Shown: positions 30,601 through 42,468, counted from the stretch's first letter. The stretch: 64,000 bases of DNA from Nansenia antarctica (GCA_963989245.1 OZ022345.1:37656800-37720799), one strand, 5' to 3'. Translations and numbers: made by a program. Notes: generated by a model not told the origin, from the letters alone.

Positions 30601-30835
30601 TAGTTTCAGGTGCGACGGTGTTCCGATGACGCGGCAGACGTGCGACAGTGCGCTCCGTTGACCAGATAGATGTGATGAAGTTGCCAGGCTGGTAATAGAC
30701 AAACTTTCGGCGTGAGCTTCTGTGAATGTAGCGGGGTCGGCGTAGAAGTCCAAGTTTGTGGATGTCTGGAATGCACGTTGGAGTGGTGCAGTTGTTGAGA
30801 TTCAGCAGTTGCGTGATGGAATACTTCAGCATCAT
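27689..30835 (-). CDS. L2-type LINE ORF, block L2
   Basis: 1048 codons with the same residues as the copy at 20214-23360, endonuclease and YADD reverse transcriptase intact. Confidence 0.9.
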   Translation of the reverse strand: MMLKYSITQLLNLNNCTTPTCIPDIHKLGLLRRPRYIHRSSRRKFVYYQPGNFITSIWSTERTVARLPRHRNTVAPETSSTPLHTKQDRKHGVDFSLLRTLQRSITSSNVKIELFNAQSINNKSSFIQDHIMEKGLDIMCLTETWHQPEVYSALNEACPPGYSYLEKARSTGRGGGLAVIHRQELELSPVPLPTQSSFECLAFKCKPPFPMSILLIYRPPKANSAFISEMHDLLSTLCSTSTNIIIIGDMNIHVDTPSCHPAAEFLQLLDCLNLRQHVDVPTHSRGHTLDLVITNSAPITNLQVYDLGVSDHKTISIELLFPSPHTKPKRQIHFRNLKNINPDALTLDLQHLSSGSDNLPSVTESVDFYNQSLRSLLDLHAPLKSRTVSFSHSAPWYTCELRKMKTAGRVLERRLKASGLTVHKQAYREHQKAYAKSLRDARSQFYSNIINNSPGNSKQLFTTINHLLKSQTLSHSEATEERCNNFITFFRTKVDNIRSLLSSSVVLNVPTADPQPGIAQPLSCFSAITQREVEDIIRTMKPSTCALDPFPTALVKSNLSAISPLITKIINHSLQTGHVSSALKTAVIRPLLKKPTLDPEVLANHRPISNLPFLSKVLERVVAAQLKDHLNQNHLLEFFQSGFRPGHSTETALVRVTNDLLMTADTGSPSLLILLDLTAAFDTVDHNILLHRLHSTIGLSDTVHNWFTSYLTGRTEHVTLGKAKSHTHNVTCGVPQGSVLGPTLFTLYMLPLGCVIRRHGMSFHCYADDTQLYLRVNPTSSAPLPLSTLTTCLEEIEAWMKLNFLQLNSSKTEAILVGTPHQVRSSTITSITFSGQNIPLSSSVTNLGVKMDPHLTYETHIKHISKTAFFHLRNIAKLRPALTLADAEKLIHAFVSSRLDYCNALLIGIPSSCHQKLQYIQNSAARILMRVRKYDHITPILKSLHWLPVSLRIEFKVSLLTHQCIHGTAPPYLKELLHTPQTSSRTLRSTGTNLLKTPRTKLRTMGDRAFCSAAPRLWNALPDHLRAPQSVDAFKRGLKTHLFNRAFF

Positions 30836-32254
30836 GCCGGGAGAGTGAATGTCAGGTGCTAGCCGCTAGCCGTTTAGCCGAGGACTCCCAGTCGCAGGTT
30901 GGCTGGCTAGCTAACAACTAGCTGTGGAGGCAGCGGTCCCAGGCAACGAGGCCTAACCGCACCAGGAACAGCTGAGAGGCTGTCCCGGAGTATACCTCCC
31001 AGTGGCAGCGCTGGACAGAGGAGGGGGTGTCCGGGTAGTGGCCGAGTAATGGCCGAGATTGACCTGCTAGTTGCCGGTGTGAGAGGAGAAGGCAGCAGGT
31101 AGGTAAATCCGTCGTAATCCAACTTGTATTTCAAATTCAGAACACGCAGAAATGCATAAGATATCTGCATAAGATATAAATGCCACGTAAAAAGGCACAA
31201 TTAATAACGCTAGATTAAATCGTTATATTCGTCAAAGAGGAGAGGAGCGGCAGCCAGTGTGCGCCCGCGTTCCCTCGCGGTCAGTGGTCTTTTCAATTGG
31301 GGTCCTTGATTCTCAATTCATCGTGTCTCTCTGTTTACTCCTCAGGGACATCTGTACACATTTCTCTAACATATTAGCTCATCCACTTAACACATGTGGG
31401 AACCAGATCATTTGGGATACATAGCCTGCCATGTTACAATGGGGGGTTATCTGAAATGCAATTGACGCAATAGCAATCAAAACAATATCTCATCTTTAAT
31501 GAGCAGACATGACATGACATAAAATGAGGAAATACACAAAATGGCTGACTTATAACAGCCATAGACAAGAGTGAAGAGAGTGTGAAGCTATGGGGGGACT
31601 GAAGCTGTTAGAGACCTCTTTAGTTTGATTGGGTAGTCATCATCATCAACCACCAACACCACTACTACTACTACTACACAACTCCAACAATAGTTTAATC
31701 AAGGCAATTTTTGCTCAGAAATGTAACATTGTTATTGCCATTACCCCTTTCAATCTCCAAGGTGATTCAGTTAGACACTAGAAACACATGTCTTAAACCA
31801 CCGTCAGTTCTGGGAGAGTGTTTTTAGCGAATCAAGTGTGATGGTGATGTGTGGTGGGGTAGCACTGGACTGGCTACAGCAGTAAAAGGCCATCATCGGA
31901 GATCGATCTCCTGTCCGCTGCCCTACTGGCTGTTGCATATTACCCTCCCCCTCCCCCTCTCTTATTTTACCTGTTAGCAGGGGAAGAGAGTGGTCCTGGG
32001 GCTTCATAAGCTCCATGATAATATCTGTTATTATATATTCACAAACCTGCACTTCTCAAAACAGTAGAAAGTAGAAAACAACTTGGTTTTAAAACCTAGA
32101 AACACACACACACAAAAAAAAAGTATCTGCTCTCTTGGTTGGAGAGAACATGTTCTGGCAGCGATCACTGAGATTCAAGGGAGGAAGGCAGCACCTGGAA
32201 AAGCGAGTGGGGTGGGGGGGCGTCAGGGGATTGGTCTATCTGGGTTCTGTCCTC

Positions 32255-32779
32255 TCAGTGTGACAGTTGGTTGTGACCGACGAGGCACTCCTGTGGGTTT
32301 GCTGGTACGGCGGGGCTGGGGGTGTAGGGGGGCGGGGGTTCGCTGATGCTGCTGGCGTCTCCTCCGTCGGAGGGAGGGGGGGGAGGGCCGTGGTGGTGGG
32401 AGGGGTGGGGGGCGTCGGCCTCGTTGCTCTGGGCACACTCGCTGTAAGGAGGGGGCTTCAGGTCGTCCGCTCCGGAGACAGCCTCGTAGGGGGGAGGCAT
32501 GTCCAGGTGAGAGAAGGAGGCAGCCGCAGGGAGAGTGGGGGAGGGCTCCCCCACAGAGACCTCGTCCTGAACACCGTACCAACTGGGCCAGATGGACGTA
32601 TTCTGTCTCTCACACATCTGATGCAGGTAGGCCCTTCCTCCAACGATGACTATCTGGGCATTTCGAGGGTTGCTTAGGTACGCGGCCAGCTGTCTCTGTC
32701 TCGAGCGATACCAGCACACGTAGAAGAAGATCTTTATGATGATGAATATGATGACCACTATGTACCAGTACAACTCCAT
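32255..32779 (-). CDS. PPxY membrane protein, block L2
   Basis: 174 codons, residue-for-residue the same as 24780-25304, with all three PPxY motifs. Confidence 0.65.
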   Translation of the reverse strand: MELYWYIVVIIFIIIKIFFYVCWYRSRQRQLAAYLSNPRNAQIVIVGGRAYLHQMCERQNTSIWPSWYGVQDEVSVGEPSPTLPAAASFSHLDMPPPYEAVSGADDLKPPPYSECAQSNEADAPHPSHHHGPPPPPSDGGDASSISEPPPPYTPSPAVPANPQECLVGHNQLSH

Positions 32780-33128
32780 TGTGAGATAGGCCTACGACTG
32801 GCTGCAGGGGTTCATAGTTTTAAAAAACAGTCGTGCCAGTGAGGGAGATCACACGCAACAGCCTGGCAGGATCAGCATCATTGTGTTTCCCTTTCAGCGG
32901 TGTGTGTGGGCTAACCTGCTATGCTAGCCTTCTAGCTTAGCTATACATCAACAACAACTGACGTTTTGGTTGTTAGCTAAGCAGGATCAATAAAAGGTTT
33001 CTCTTTGTTAAATCCACCTACTTTTTAAAGCGTTTTTTCATCGGTTATTTCCCCCCCCCCACAAAAAAAAACGAACCGGCGACTTTAGTTTCTAGCGTGA
33101 AAGACGAACTTCAAGACGCACACAGGCG

Positions 33129-33353
33129 CTAATCCTTCTGTAAGGATAACTTTTCTTCCCGTAGGCAGTATGGTAGTTTACCACAAGCAATAATCTCTGC
33201 TTCCCAATCCTCCTCTTCTTCAACAGGCTGGTTCTGAGGCCTATTCTCCTCCCTCTCTTCATCTTCAGTTTCCAAGTTATCATCTACGACTTCACCATGA
33301 CAGAGCCAGTAGTATTTGTGGTCTTCCCATTCTCTCCTCAGTTTAGGCCACAT
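33129..33353 (-). pseudogene. MWPKL ORF truncated by insertion, block L2
   Basis: Same 74-codon truncated form as in block L1. Confidence 0.6.
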
Positions 33354-33434
33354 GGTTCAGCACAGCAGTTCGGCTAAGATTTCCCCTTTGAAAAAACGCG
33401 CACACACGTTTTTCTTCATTTGGATGCAATATCA

Positions 33435-33623
<189 letters not shown>

Positions 33624-33889
33624 TCATTGGTACATACCAGGGGGGTATTCCACGAAGCTCGATAAAGTTCTAAGCCTCGATAAAGTTCTAAGCCTCGAAA
33701 ATGTTAGCTTGCGTTCGGTGCCATCAAATCATACATACTAGGTCATTTTAACTACTAACAGTAACAGAACGTATAAATAACAGCACAGTAGAAATAGCTG
33801 ATGTCTGCTAGCTAGCATGGCTAACGCCACGATACATACTAGGTCATTTTAACTACTAACAGTAACAGAACGTATACATTTTAAAGAGC

Positions 33890-34552
33890 TTACCCCAATA
33901 CGAAGCAGTAGGTGTCACGGCAGACGTTCGTCCCCTGAATGGAGTATGATACCCTGGATAACTTGCGTTTTTTAGGCAGTTTTTTGAGACCTTGAGTCAT
34001 AACGGAACGATTCATAGACGTCAAGACAGCACCCATAACCAGCAAGTCTTTGTTCTCTGCATCCAAAGATGCTGTATTCAACCGCGTCTCGTAGATCAGT
34101 TCAGAAGACAGTCTTTTGCTGCAAGAGATTCTCGGTCGAGCATTGTCTGTGCGTCTACGCTGGCATTTGCACTCAAATCGTTTGATTTTGTCCAATTCGG
34201 AGTCTTGCTCGGTAAACTCATTTTCAACATTCTCGTCAGACCAATCTTCGGCGAGATCAGCTATCTCAGATCGTGGTTGAAGCGAGTCTTCTTCTTCGCT
34301 ATCGGAATCCGAGGAGGACAGAGGATCTGAATTGCCTCCGTGCATGTAGTCAGCAATGAACGAGGTCATCAATTCTCCATTGTCGATCCTTGTACCGGCA
34401 GCAGAAATTCTGTTGATCTCATCGGCGAGCATTTGCGATTCCATCTTGCAGTCAAACACAATGCAGCACAATACAGTAAACAGACCAACATGTGGCTTTT
34501 TATCCCTCCCCCTCGCCCAGCTATTGGCTACGTCGATTGAGCTCACAGCCAT
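33890..34552 (-). CDS. First exon of transposon-like gene, block S2
   Basis: Same as the S1 exon, including S-type diagnostic bases and donor. Confidence 0.55.
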   Translation of the reverse strand: MAVSSIDVANSWARGRDKKPHVGLFTVLCCIVFDCKMESQMLADEINRISAAGTRIDNGELMTSFIADYMHGGNSDPLSSSDSDSEEEDSLQPRSEIADLAEDWSDENVENEFTEQDSELDKIKRFECKCQRRRTDNARPRISCSKRLSSELIYETRLNTASLDAENKDLLVMGAVLTSMNRSVMTQGLKKLPKKRKLSRVSYSIQGTNVCRDTYCFVLG

Positions 34553-34706
34553 TCACACCGATTGTTGTTGTTAGCTGGGCTCACGTTCCCGCCCCCAAGT
34601 TCTCAGAAGCATTCAGGCGAAAAATAAGCTTATTTTGTTGATTAAGTACACGTATTTAACTATCGTAAAACTGCTCGAAAAAATAACGAGTGGGTAGTTC
34701 AAAACC

Positions 34707-35042
34707 TTAACTTGTGTCTGGTGACAAAAAAACGAAATCAGATATTTTCGAATAAAAATCGTTGAACGCAAAATTGAAGCCTTTGCAGTTTGCGCCCACT
34801 TCGCTTTGAAATTGGTACATACTGAACTTCGAGGATAACTTTTCTTCCCGTAGGCAGTATGGTAGTTTACCACAAGCAATAATCTCTGCTTCCCAATCCT
34901 CCTCTTCTTCAACAGGCTGGTTCTGAGGCCTATTCTCCTCCCTCTCTTCATCTTCAGTTTCCAAGTTATCATCTACGACTTCACCATGACAGAGCCAGTA
35001 GTATTTGTGGTCTTCCCATTCTCTCCTCAGTTTAGGCCACAT
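34707..35042 (-). CDS. MWPKL ORF, 111 codons, block S2
   Basis: Untruncated form, identical in translation to the S1 copy. Confidence 0.4.
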   Translation of the reverse strand: MWPKLRREWEDHKYYWLCHGEVVDDNLETEDEEREENRPQNQPVEEEEDWEAEIIACGKLPYCLREEKLSSKFSMYQFQSEVGANCKGFNFAFNDFYSKISDFVFLSPDTS

Positions 35043-35123
35043 GGTTTAGCACAGCAGTTTGGCTAAGATTTCCCCTTTGAAAAAACGCGCACACACGTTT
35101 TTCTTCATTTGGATGCAATATCA

Positions 35124-35312
<189 letters not shown>

Positions 35313-35679
35313 TCATTGGTACATACCAGGGGGGTATTCCACGAAGCTCGATAAAGTTCTAAGCCTCGATAAAGTTCTAAGCCTCGAAAATGTTAGCTTG
35401 CGTTCGGTGCCATCAAATCATACATACTAGGTCATTTTAACTACTAACAGTAACAGAACGTATAAATAACAGCACAGTAGAAATAGCTGATGTCTGCTAG
35501 CTAGCATGGCTAACGCCACGATACATACTAGGTCATTTTAACTACTAACAGTAACAGAACGTATAAATAACAGCACAGTAGAAATAGCTGATGTCTGCTA
35601 GCTAGCATGGCTAACGCCACGATACATACTAGGTCATTTTAACTACTAACAGTAACAGAACGTATACATTTTAAAGAGC

Positions 35680-36342
35680 TTACCCCAATACGAAGCAGTA
35701 GGTGTCACGGCAGACGTTCGTCCCCTGAATGGAGTATGATACCCTGGATAACTTGCGTTTTTTAGGCAGTTTTTTGAGACCTTGAGTCATAACGGAACGA
35801 TTCATAGACGTCAAGACAGCACCCATAACCAGCAAGTCTTTGTTCTCTGCATCCAAAGATGCTGTATTCAACCGTGTCTCGTAGATCAGTTCAGAAGACA
35901 GTCTTTTGCTGCAAGAGATTCTCGGTCGAGCATTGTCTGTGCGTCTACGCTGGCATTTGCACTCAAATCGTTTGATTTTGTCCAATTCGGAGTCTTGCTC
36001 GGTAAACTCATTTTCAACATTCTCGTCAGACCAATCTTCGGCGAGATCAGCTATCTCAGATCGTGGTTGAAGCGAGTCTTCTTCTTCACTATCGGAATCC
36101 GAGGAGGACAGAGGATCTGAATTGCCTCCGTGCATGTAGTCAGCAATGAACGAGGTCATCAATTCTCCATTGTCGATCCTTGTACCGGCAGCAGAAATTC
36201 TGTTGATCTCATCGGCGAGCATTTGCGATTCCATCTTGCAGTCAAACACAATGCAGCACAATACAGTAAACAGACCAACATGTGGCTTTTTATCCCTCCC
36301 CCTCGCCCAGCTATTGGCTACGTCGATTGAGCTCACAGCCAT
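35680..36342 (-). CDS. First exon of transposon-like gene, block L3
   Basis: Same as the block L1 exon with L-type diagnostic bases. This is the copy nearest the original 5' flank of the locus. Confidence 0.55.
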   Translation of the reverse strand: MAVSSIDVANSWARGRDKKPHVGLFTVLCCIVFDCKMESQMLADEINRISAAGTRIDNGELMTSFIADYMHGGNSDPLSSSDSDSEEEDSLQPRSEIADLAEDWSDENVENEFTEQDSELDKIKRFECKCQRRRTDNARPRISCSKRLSSELIYETRLNTASLDAENKDLLVMGAVLTSMNRSVMTQGLKKLPKKRKLSRVSYSIQGTNVCRDTYCFVLG

Positions 36343-36855
36343 TCACACCGATTGTTGTTGTTAGCTGGGCTCACGTTCCCGCCCCCAAGTTCTCAGAAGC
36401 ATTCAGGCGAAAAATAAGCTTATTTTGTTGATTAAGTACACGTATTTAACTATCGTAAAACTGCTCGAAAAAATAACGAGTGGGTAGTTCAAAACCTTAA
36501 CTTGTGTCTGGTGACAAAAAAACGAAATCAGATTTTTTCGAATAAAAATCGTTGAACGCAAAATTGAAGCCTTTGCAGTTTGCGCCCACTTCGCTTTGAA
36601 ATTGGTACATACTGAACTTCGAGGATGATTGATTGATTGATTGAAGACTTTATTAGAAGATTTGCAGAAGTAGGTACATGAAAGTACATATTACATACAA
36701 GGTCAACTAACAGGATAAAAACCCAAGAAAGCCACTGGCTTATTTAATAATAATAATAATAATAATGCATTTTATTTATAAAAGCACTTTACATATAAAA
36801 TCTCAGAGTGCTTACAACACAGTAGATAAAGCAATAAAAACATTCAATTAAAAGG

Positions 36856-39800
36856 CTAAAAAAAGGCTCTATTAAAAAGGTGGGTTTTAAGGCCCCGTTT
36901 AAAAGCATCCACAGACTGTGGTGCCCTTAGGTGGTCAGGGAGAGCATTCCACAGCCTGGGAGCAGCCGAGCAGAAGGCCCGATCTCCCATTGTGCGGAGC
37001 TTGGTCCTGGGGGTCTTGAGGAGGTTGGTGCCAGTAGAACGGAGGGTGCGTGAGGAGGTCTGAGGGGTATGGAGGAGTTCCTTGAGGTAGGGGGGGGCAG
37101 TTCCATGGATGCACTGGTGGGTGAGGAGGGAGACCTTGAATTCAATTCTGAGGGAGACGGGGAGCCAGTGAAGTGATTTGAGGATGGGGGTGATGTGATC
37201 ATATTTGCGCACCCTCATCAGGATCCTAGCAGCGCTGTTCTGGATGTATTGAAGTTTCTGGTGGCAGCTGCTAGGAATCCCGATGAGGAGTGCGTTGCAG
37301 TAGTCCAGTCTGGAGGAGACAAAGGCGTGGATGAGCTTCTCTGCATCTGCCAGAGTGAGTGCAGGACGGAGTTTGGCAATGTTCCTTAAGTGAAAAAAAG
37401 CTGTTTTGGAAATATGTTTAATGTGGGTCTCGTAGGTGAGGTGAGGGTCCATTTTGACACCCAGGTTGGTAACAGATGAGGAGAGGGGAATGTTCTGGCC
37501 AGAGAAGGTGATGCTGGTGATGGTGGATGACCGGACCTGGTGTGGTGTGCCGACTAGGATGGCCTCGGTCTTGGAGCTGTTTAGTTGTAGGAAGTTGAGC
37601 TTCATCCACGCCTCTATCTCCTCCAGGCAGGTGGTTAGTGTGGATAGTGGCAGGGGTGCAGAGGAGGTGGGGTTGACTCTGAGGTAGAGCTGTGTGTCAT
37701 CCGCATAGCAATGAAATGACATTCCATGCCTGCGGATGACACAGCCAAGGGGGAGCATGTATAGTGTGAACAGGGTGGGGCCCAGCACCGAGCCTTGGGG
37801 GACACCGCAGGTGACGTTGTGGGTGTGGGATTTCGCCTTTCCCAGGGTGACGTGCTCAGTTCTGCCAGTGAGGTATGAGGTGAACCAGTTGTGGACAGTG
37901 TCAGAGAGGCCAATGGTGGAGTGCAGACGGTGAAGGAGGATGTTGTGGTCCACGGTGTCGAAAGCTGCTGTTAAATCCAGGAGAATGAGGAGGGATGGGG
38001 AGCCAGTATCTGCTGTCATCAGGAGGTCGTTGGTGACCCTGACCAGAGCCGTTTCCGTGCTGTGGCCAGGGCGGAAGCCGGACTGAAAGAACTCAAGGAG
38101 GTGGTTTTGATTGAGGTGATCCTTAAGTTGAGCAGCAACTACTCTCTCTAGTACCTTGGATAAAAAAGGAAGGTTGGAGATGGGCCTGTGGTTGGCGAGG
38201 ACTTCTGGGTCTAAGGTGGGTTTCTTGAGGAGTGGTCTGATGACAGCAGTTTTCAGCGCAGATGAGACATGGCCGGTCTGGAGGGAGTGGTTGATGATCT
38301 TGGTGATGAGAGGACTTATTGCGGAGAGATTGGACTTCACCAGGGCTGTGGGGAAGGGGTCCAGGGCGCAGGTGGAAGGCTTCATCGTCCTAATGATGTC
38401 CTCAACCTCTCGCTGTGTGATGGCCGAAAAACAGGAGAGAGGTTGGGCAATCCCAGGCTGTGGGTCGGCAGTCGGGACATTTAGGACGACAGAGCTGGAG
38501 AGGAGAGAGCGGATGTTGTCAACTTTTGTTCTGAAAAAAGTGATGAAGTTGTTGCACCTCTCCTCTGTGGCTTCTGAGTGTGAGAGAGTTTGTGACTTGA
38601 GAAGGTGATTTATGGTGGTGAAGAGTTGCTTAGAGTTGCCAGGGCTATTGTTGATGATGTTAGAGTAGAACTGTGAGCGAGCATCTCTGAGGGATTTAGC
38701 GTAGGCCTTTTGATGTTCTCTGTAGGCCTGTTTATGAACAGTCAGTCCCGAGGCCTTGAGACGCCGCTCGAGGACACGCCCAGCCGTCTTCATCTTCCGC
38801 AGTTCGCAGGTGTACCATGGGGCTGAGTGCGAGAAGGACACTGTTCGGGATTTAAGAGGGGCGTGGAGGTCCAGGAGACTGCGCAGGGACTGGTTGTAGA
38901 AGTCCACTGACTCAGTGACTGAAGGGAGATTATCAGAGCCAGAGGAGAGATGTTGGAGGTCCAGGGTCAGGGCGTCTGGATTGATGTTTTTAAGGTTCCT
39001 GAAGTGGATTTGCCGCTTAGGCTTGGTGTGGGGGGAGGGGAACAACAGTTCTATTGAGATGGTCTTGTGGTCAGACACACCCAGATCGTAGACCTGTAGG
39101 TTGGTAATGGGGGCAGAGTTTGTGATGACCAGGTCGAGTGTGTGTCCCCTAGAGTGTGTGGGGACATCAACATGCTGTCGGAGGTTGAGGCAATCCAAAA
39201 GTTGAAGGAACTCAGCTGCAGGGTGACAGGAGGGGGTGTCAACATGAATGTTCATATCTCCAATGATTATGATGTTTGTAGAGGTTGAGCAAAGTGTAGA
39301 GAGAAGGTCGTGCATCTCTGAGATGAATGCTGAGTTAGCTTTGGGGGGCCGGTAAATGAGGAGTATGGACATGGGGAAAGGGGGCTTACATTTAAATGCA
39401 AGGCACTCGAATGAGGACTGTGTGGGCAGAGGGACGGGGGACAGCTCCAGTTCCTGTCGGTGTATAACAGCAAGGCCACCACCGCGACCAGTACTGCGAG
39501 CTTTCTCCAAATAGCTGTAACCAGGAGGACAGGCTTCATTTAGAGCGGAATAAACCTCAGGCTGGTGCCAAGTTTCGGTAAGGCACATGATGTCTAATCC
39601 TTTTTCCATGATGTGATCTTGTATGAAGGAGGATTTATTGTTGATAGATTGTGCATTAAAGAGTTCAATTTTAACATTGGATGAGGTGATAGATCTTTGT
39701 AGAGTCCGAAGCAGACTGAAATCCACTCCATGTTTTCTGTCCTGCTTGGTGTGTAGCGGTGTGCTACTAGTTTCAGGTGCGACGGTGTTCCGATGACGCG

Positions 39801-40002
39801 GCAGACGTGCGACAGTGCGCTCCGTTGACCAGATAGATGTGATGAAGTTGCCAGGCTGGTAATAGACAAACTTTCGGCGTGAGCTTCTGTGAATGTAGCG
39901 GGGTCGGCGTAGAAGTCCAAGTTTGTGGATGTCTGGAATGCACGTTGGAGTGGTGCAGTTGTTGAGATTCAGCAGTTGCGTGATGGAATACTTCAGCATC
40001 AT
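36856..40002 (-). CDS. L2-type LINE ORF, block L3
   Basis: 1048 codons, same residues as the other two copies. Confidence 0.9.
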   Translation of the reverse strand: MMLKYSITQLLNLNNCTTPTCIPDIHKLGLLRRPRYIHRSSRRKFVYYQPGNFITSIWSTERTVARLPRHRNTVAPETSSTPLHTKQDRKHGVDFSLLRTLQRSITSSNVKIELFNAQSINNKSSFIQDHIMEKGLDIMCLTETWHQPEVYSALNEACPPGYSYLEKARSTGRGGGLAVIHRQELELSPVPLPTQSSFECLAFKCKPPFPMSILLIYRPPKANSAFISEMHDLLSTLCSTSTNIIIIGDMNIHVDTPSCHPAAEFLQLLDCLNLRQHVDVPTHSRGHTLDLVITNSAPITNLQVYDLGVSDHKTISIELLFPSPHTKPKRQIHFRNLKNINPDALTLDLQHLSSGSDNLPSVTESVDFYNQSLRSLLDLHAPLKSRTVSFSHSAPWYTCELRKMKTAGRVLERRLKASGLTVHKQAYREHQKAYAKSLRDARSQFYSNIINNSPGNSKQLFTTINHLLKSQTLSHSEATEERCNNFITFFRTKVDNIRSLLSSSVVLNVPTADPQPGIAQPLSCFSAITQREVEDIIRTMKPSTCALDPFPTALVKSNLSAISPLITKIINHSLQTGHVSSALKTAVIRPLLKKPTLDPEVLANHRPISNLPFLSKVLERVVAAQLKDHLNQNHLLEFFQSGFRPGHSTETALVRVTNDLLMTADTGSPSLLILLDLTAAFDTVDHNILLHRLHSTIGLSDTVHNWFTSYLTGRTEHVTLGKAKSHTHNVTCGVPQGSVLGPTLFTLYMLPLGCVIRRHGMSFHCYADDTQLYLRVNPTSSAPLPLSTLTTCLEEIEAWMKLNFLQLNSSKTEAILVGTPHQVRSSTITSITFSGQNIPLSSSVTNLGVKMDPHLTYETHIKHISKTAFFHLRNIAKLRPALTLADAEKLIHAFVSSRLDYCNALLIGIPSSCHQKLQYIQNSAARILMRVRKYDHITPILKSLHWLPVSLRIEFKVSLLTHQCIHGTAPPYLKELLHTPQTSSRTLRSTGTNLLKTPRTKLRTMGDRAFCSAAPRLWNALPDHLRAPQSVDAFKRGLKTHLFNRAFF

Positions 40003-41421
40003 GCCGGGAGAGTGAATGTCAGGTGCTAGCCGCTAGCCGTTTAGCCGAGGACTCCCAGTCGCAGGTTGGCTGGCTAGCTAACAACTAGCTGTGGAGGCAG
40101 CGGTCCCAGGCAACGAGGCCTAACCGCACCAGGAACAGCTGAGAGGCTGTCCCGGAGTATACCTCCCAGTGGCAGCGCTGGACAGAGGAGGGGGTGTCCG
40201 GGTAGTGGCCGAGTAATGGCCGAGATTGACCTGCTAGTTGCCGGTGTGAGAGGAGAAGGCAGCAGGTAGGTAAATCCGTCGTAATCCAACTTGTATTTCA
40301 AATTCAGAACACGCAGAAATGCATAAGATATCTGCATAAGATATAAATGCCACGTAAAAAGGCACAATTAATAACGCTAGATTAAATCGTTATATTCGTC
40401 AAAGAGGAGAGGAGCGGCAGCCAGTGTGCGCCCGCGTTCCCTCGCGGTCAGTGGTCTTTTCAATTGGGGTCCTTGATTCTCAATTCATCGTGTCTCTCTG
40501 TTTACTCCTCAGGGACATCTGTACACATTTCTCTAACATATTAGCTCATCCACTTAACACATGTGGGAACCAGATCATTTGGGATACATAGCCTGCCATG
40601 TTACAATGGGGGGTTATCTGAAATGCAATTGACGCAATAGCAATCAAAACAATATCTCATCTTTAATGAGCAGACATGACATGACATAAAATGAGGAAAT
40701 ACACAAAATGGCTGACTTATAACAGCCATAGACAAGAGTGAAGAGAGTGTGAAGCTATGGGGGGACTGAAGCTGTTAGAGACCTCTTTAGTTTGATTGGG
40801 TAGTCATCATCATCAACCACCAACACCACTACTACTACTACTACACAACTCCAACAATAGTTTAATCAAGGCAATTTTTGCTCAGAAATGTAACATTGTT
40901 ATTGCCATTACCCCTTTCAATCTCCAAGGTGATTCAGTTAGACACTAGAAACACATGTCTTAAACCACCGTCAGTTCTGGGAGAGTGTTTTTAGCGAATC
41001 AAGTGTGATGGTGATGTGTGGTGGGGTAGCACTGGACTGGCTACAGCAGTAAAAGGCCATCATCGGAGATCGATCTCCTGTCCGCTGCCCTACTGGCTGT
41101 TGCATATTACCCTCCCCCTCCCCCTCTCTTATTTTACCTGTTAGCAGGGGAAGAGAGTGGTCCTGGGGCTTCATAAGCTCCATGATAATATCTGTTATTA
41201 TATATTCACAAACCTGCACTTCTCAAAACAGTAGAAAGTAGAAAACAACTTGGTTTTAAAACCTAGAAACACACACACACAAAAAAAAAGTATCTGCTCT
41301 CTTGGTTGGAGAGAACATGTTCTGGCAGCGATCACTGAGATTCAAGGGAGGAAGGCAGCACCTGGAAAAGCGAGTGGGGTGGGGGGGCGTCAGGGGATTG
41401 GTCTATCTGGGTTCTGTCCTC

Positions 41422-41751
41422 TCAGTGTGACAGTTGGTTGTGACCGGAGACAGCCTCGTAGGGGGGAGGCATGTCCAGGTGAGAGAAGGAGGCAGCCGCA
41501 GGGAGAGTGGGGGAGGGCTCCCCCACAGAGACCTCGTCCTGAACACCGTACCAACTGGGCCAGATGGACGTATTCTGTCTCTCACACATCTGATGCAGGT
41601 AGGCCCTTCCTCCAACGATGACTATCTGGGCATTTCGAGGGTTGCTTAGGTACGCGGCCAGCTGTCTCTGTCTCGAGCGATACCAGCACACGTAGAAGAA
41701 GATCTTTATGATGATGAATATGATGACCACTATGTACCAGTACAACTCCAT
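41422..41751 (-). CDS. PPxY membrane protein with 65-codon in-frame deletion, block L3
   Basis: 109 codons. The membrane segment and first PPxY (PPPYEAVSG) remain, then the frame jumps to HNQLSH. The 195-bp loss joins GACCG to GAGACAG; the lost segment's ends share CCG, so a microhomology-mediated deletion is likely. Two of three PPxY motifs are gone. Confidence 0.6.
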   Translation of the reverse strand: MELYWYIVVIIFIIIKIFFYVCWYRSRQRQLAAYLSNPRNAQIVIVGGRAYLHQMCERQNTSIWPSWYGVQDEVSVGEPSPTLPAAASFSHLDMPPPYEAVSGHNQLSH

Positions 41752-42100
41752 TGTGAGATAGGCCTACGACTGGCTGCAGGGGTTCATAGTTTTAAAAAAC
41801 AGTCGTGCCAGTGAGGGAGATCACACGCAACAGCCTGGCAGGATCAGCATCATTGTGTTTCCCTTTCAGCGGTGTGTGTGGGCTAACCTGCTATGCTAGC
41901 CTTCTAGCTTAGCTATACATCAACAACAACTGACGTTTTGGTTGTTAGCTAAGCAGGATCAATAAAAGGTTTCTCTTTGTTAAATCCACCTACTTTTTAA
42001 AGCGTTTTTTCATCGGTTATTTCCCCCCCCCCACAAAAAAAAACGAACCGGCGACTTTAGTTTCTAGCGTGAAAGACGAACTTCAAGACGCACACAGGCG

Positions 42101-42325
42101 CTAATCCTTCTGTAAGGATAACTTTTCTTCCCGTAGGCAGTATGGTAGTTTACCACAAGCAATAATCTCTGCTTCCCAATCCTCCTCTTCTTCAACAGGC
42201 TGGTTCTGAGGCCTATTCTCCTCCCTCTCTTCATCTTCAGTTTCCAAGTTATCATCTACGACTTCACCATGACAGAGCCAGTAGTATTTGTGGTCTTCCC
42301 ATTCTCTCCTCAGTTTAGGCCACAT
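42101..42325 (-). pseudogene. MWPKL ORF truncated by insertion, block L3
   Basis: Same 74-codon truncated form as in blocks L1 and L2. Confidence 0.6.
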
Positions 42326-42468
42326 GGTTCAGCACAGCAGTTCGGCTAAGATTTCCCCTTTGAAAAAACGCGCACACACGTTTTTCTTCATTTGGATGCA
42401 ATATCACAGACTGATATATATGATATGCAATATCACAGACTGATATATATAATATATAATATCACCCA

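Larger units (their letters stand above)
27463..33142 (-). mobile_element. L2 LINE with co-inserted gene, block L2 (5680 bp)
   Basis: Flanked by AGGAT at 27458-27462 and 33143-33147. Three bases shorter than the block L1 copy, in the tail repeat only. Confidence 0.75.
36627..42114 (-). mobile_element. L2 LINE with co-inserted gene, block L3 (5488 bp)
   Basis: Flanked by AGGAT at 36622-36626 and 42115-42119. The tail repeat is identical to that of block L1. 195 bp shorter because of the deletion in the PPxY gene. Confidence 0.75.
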
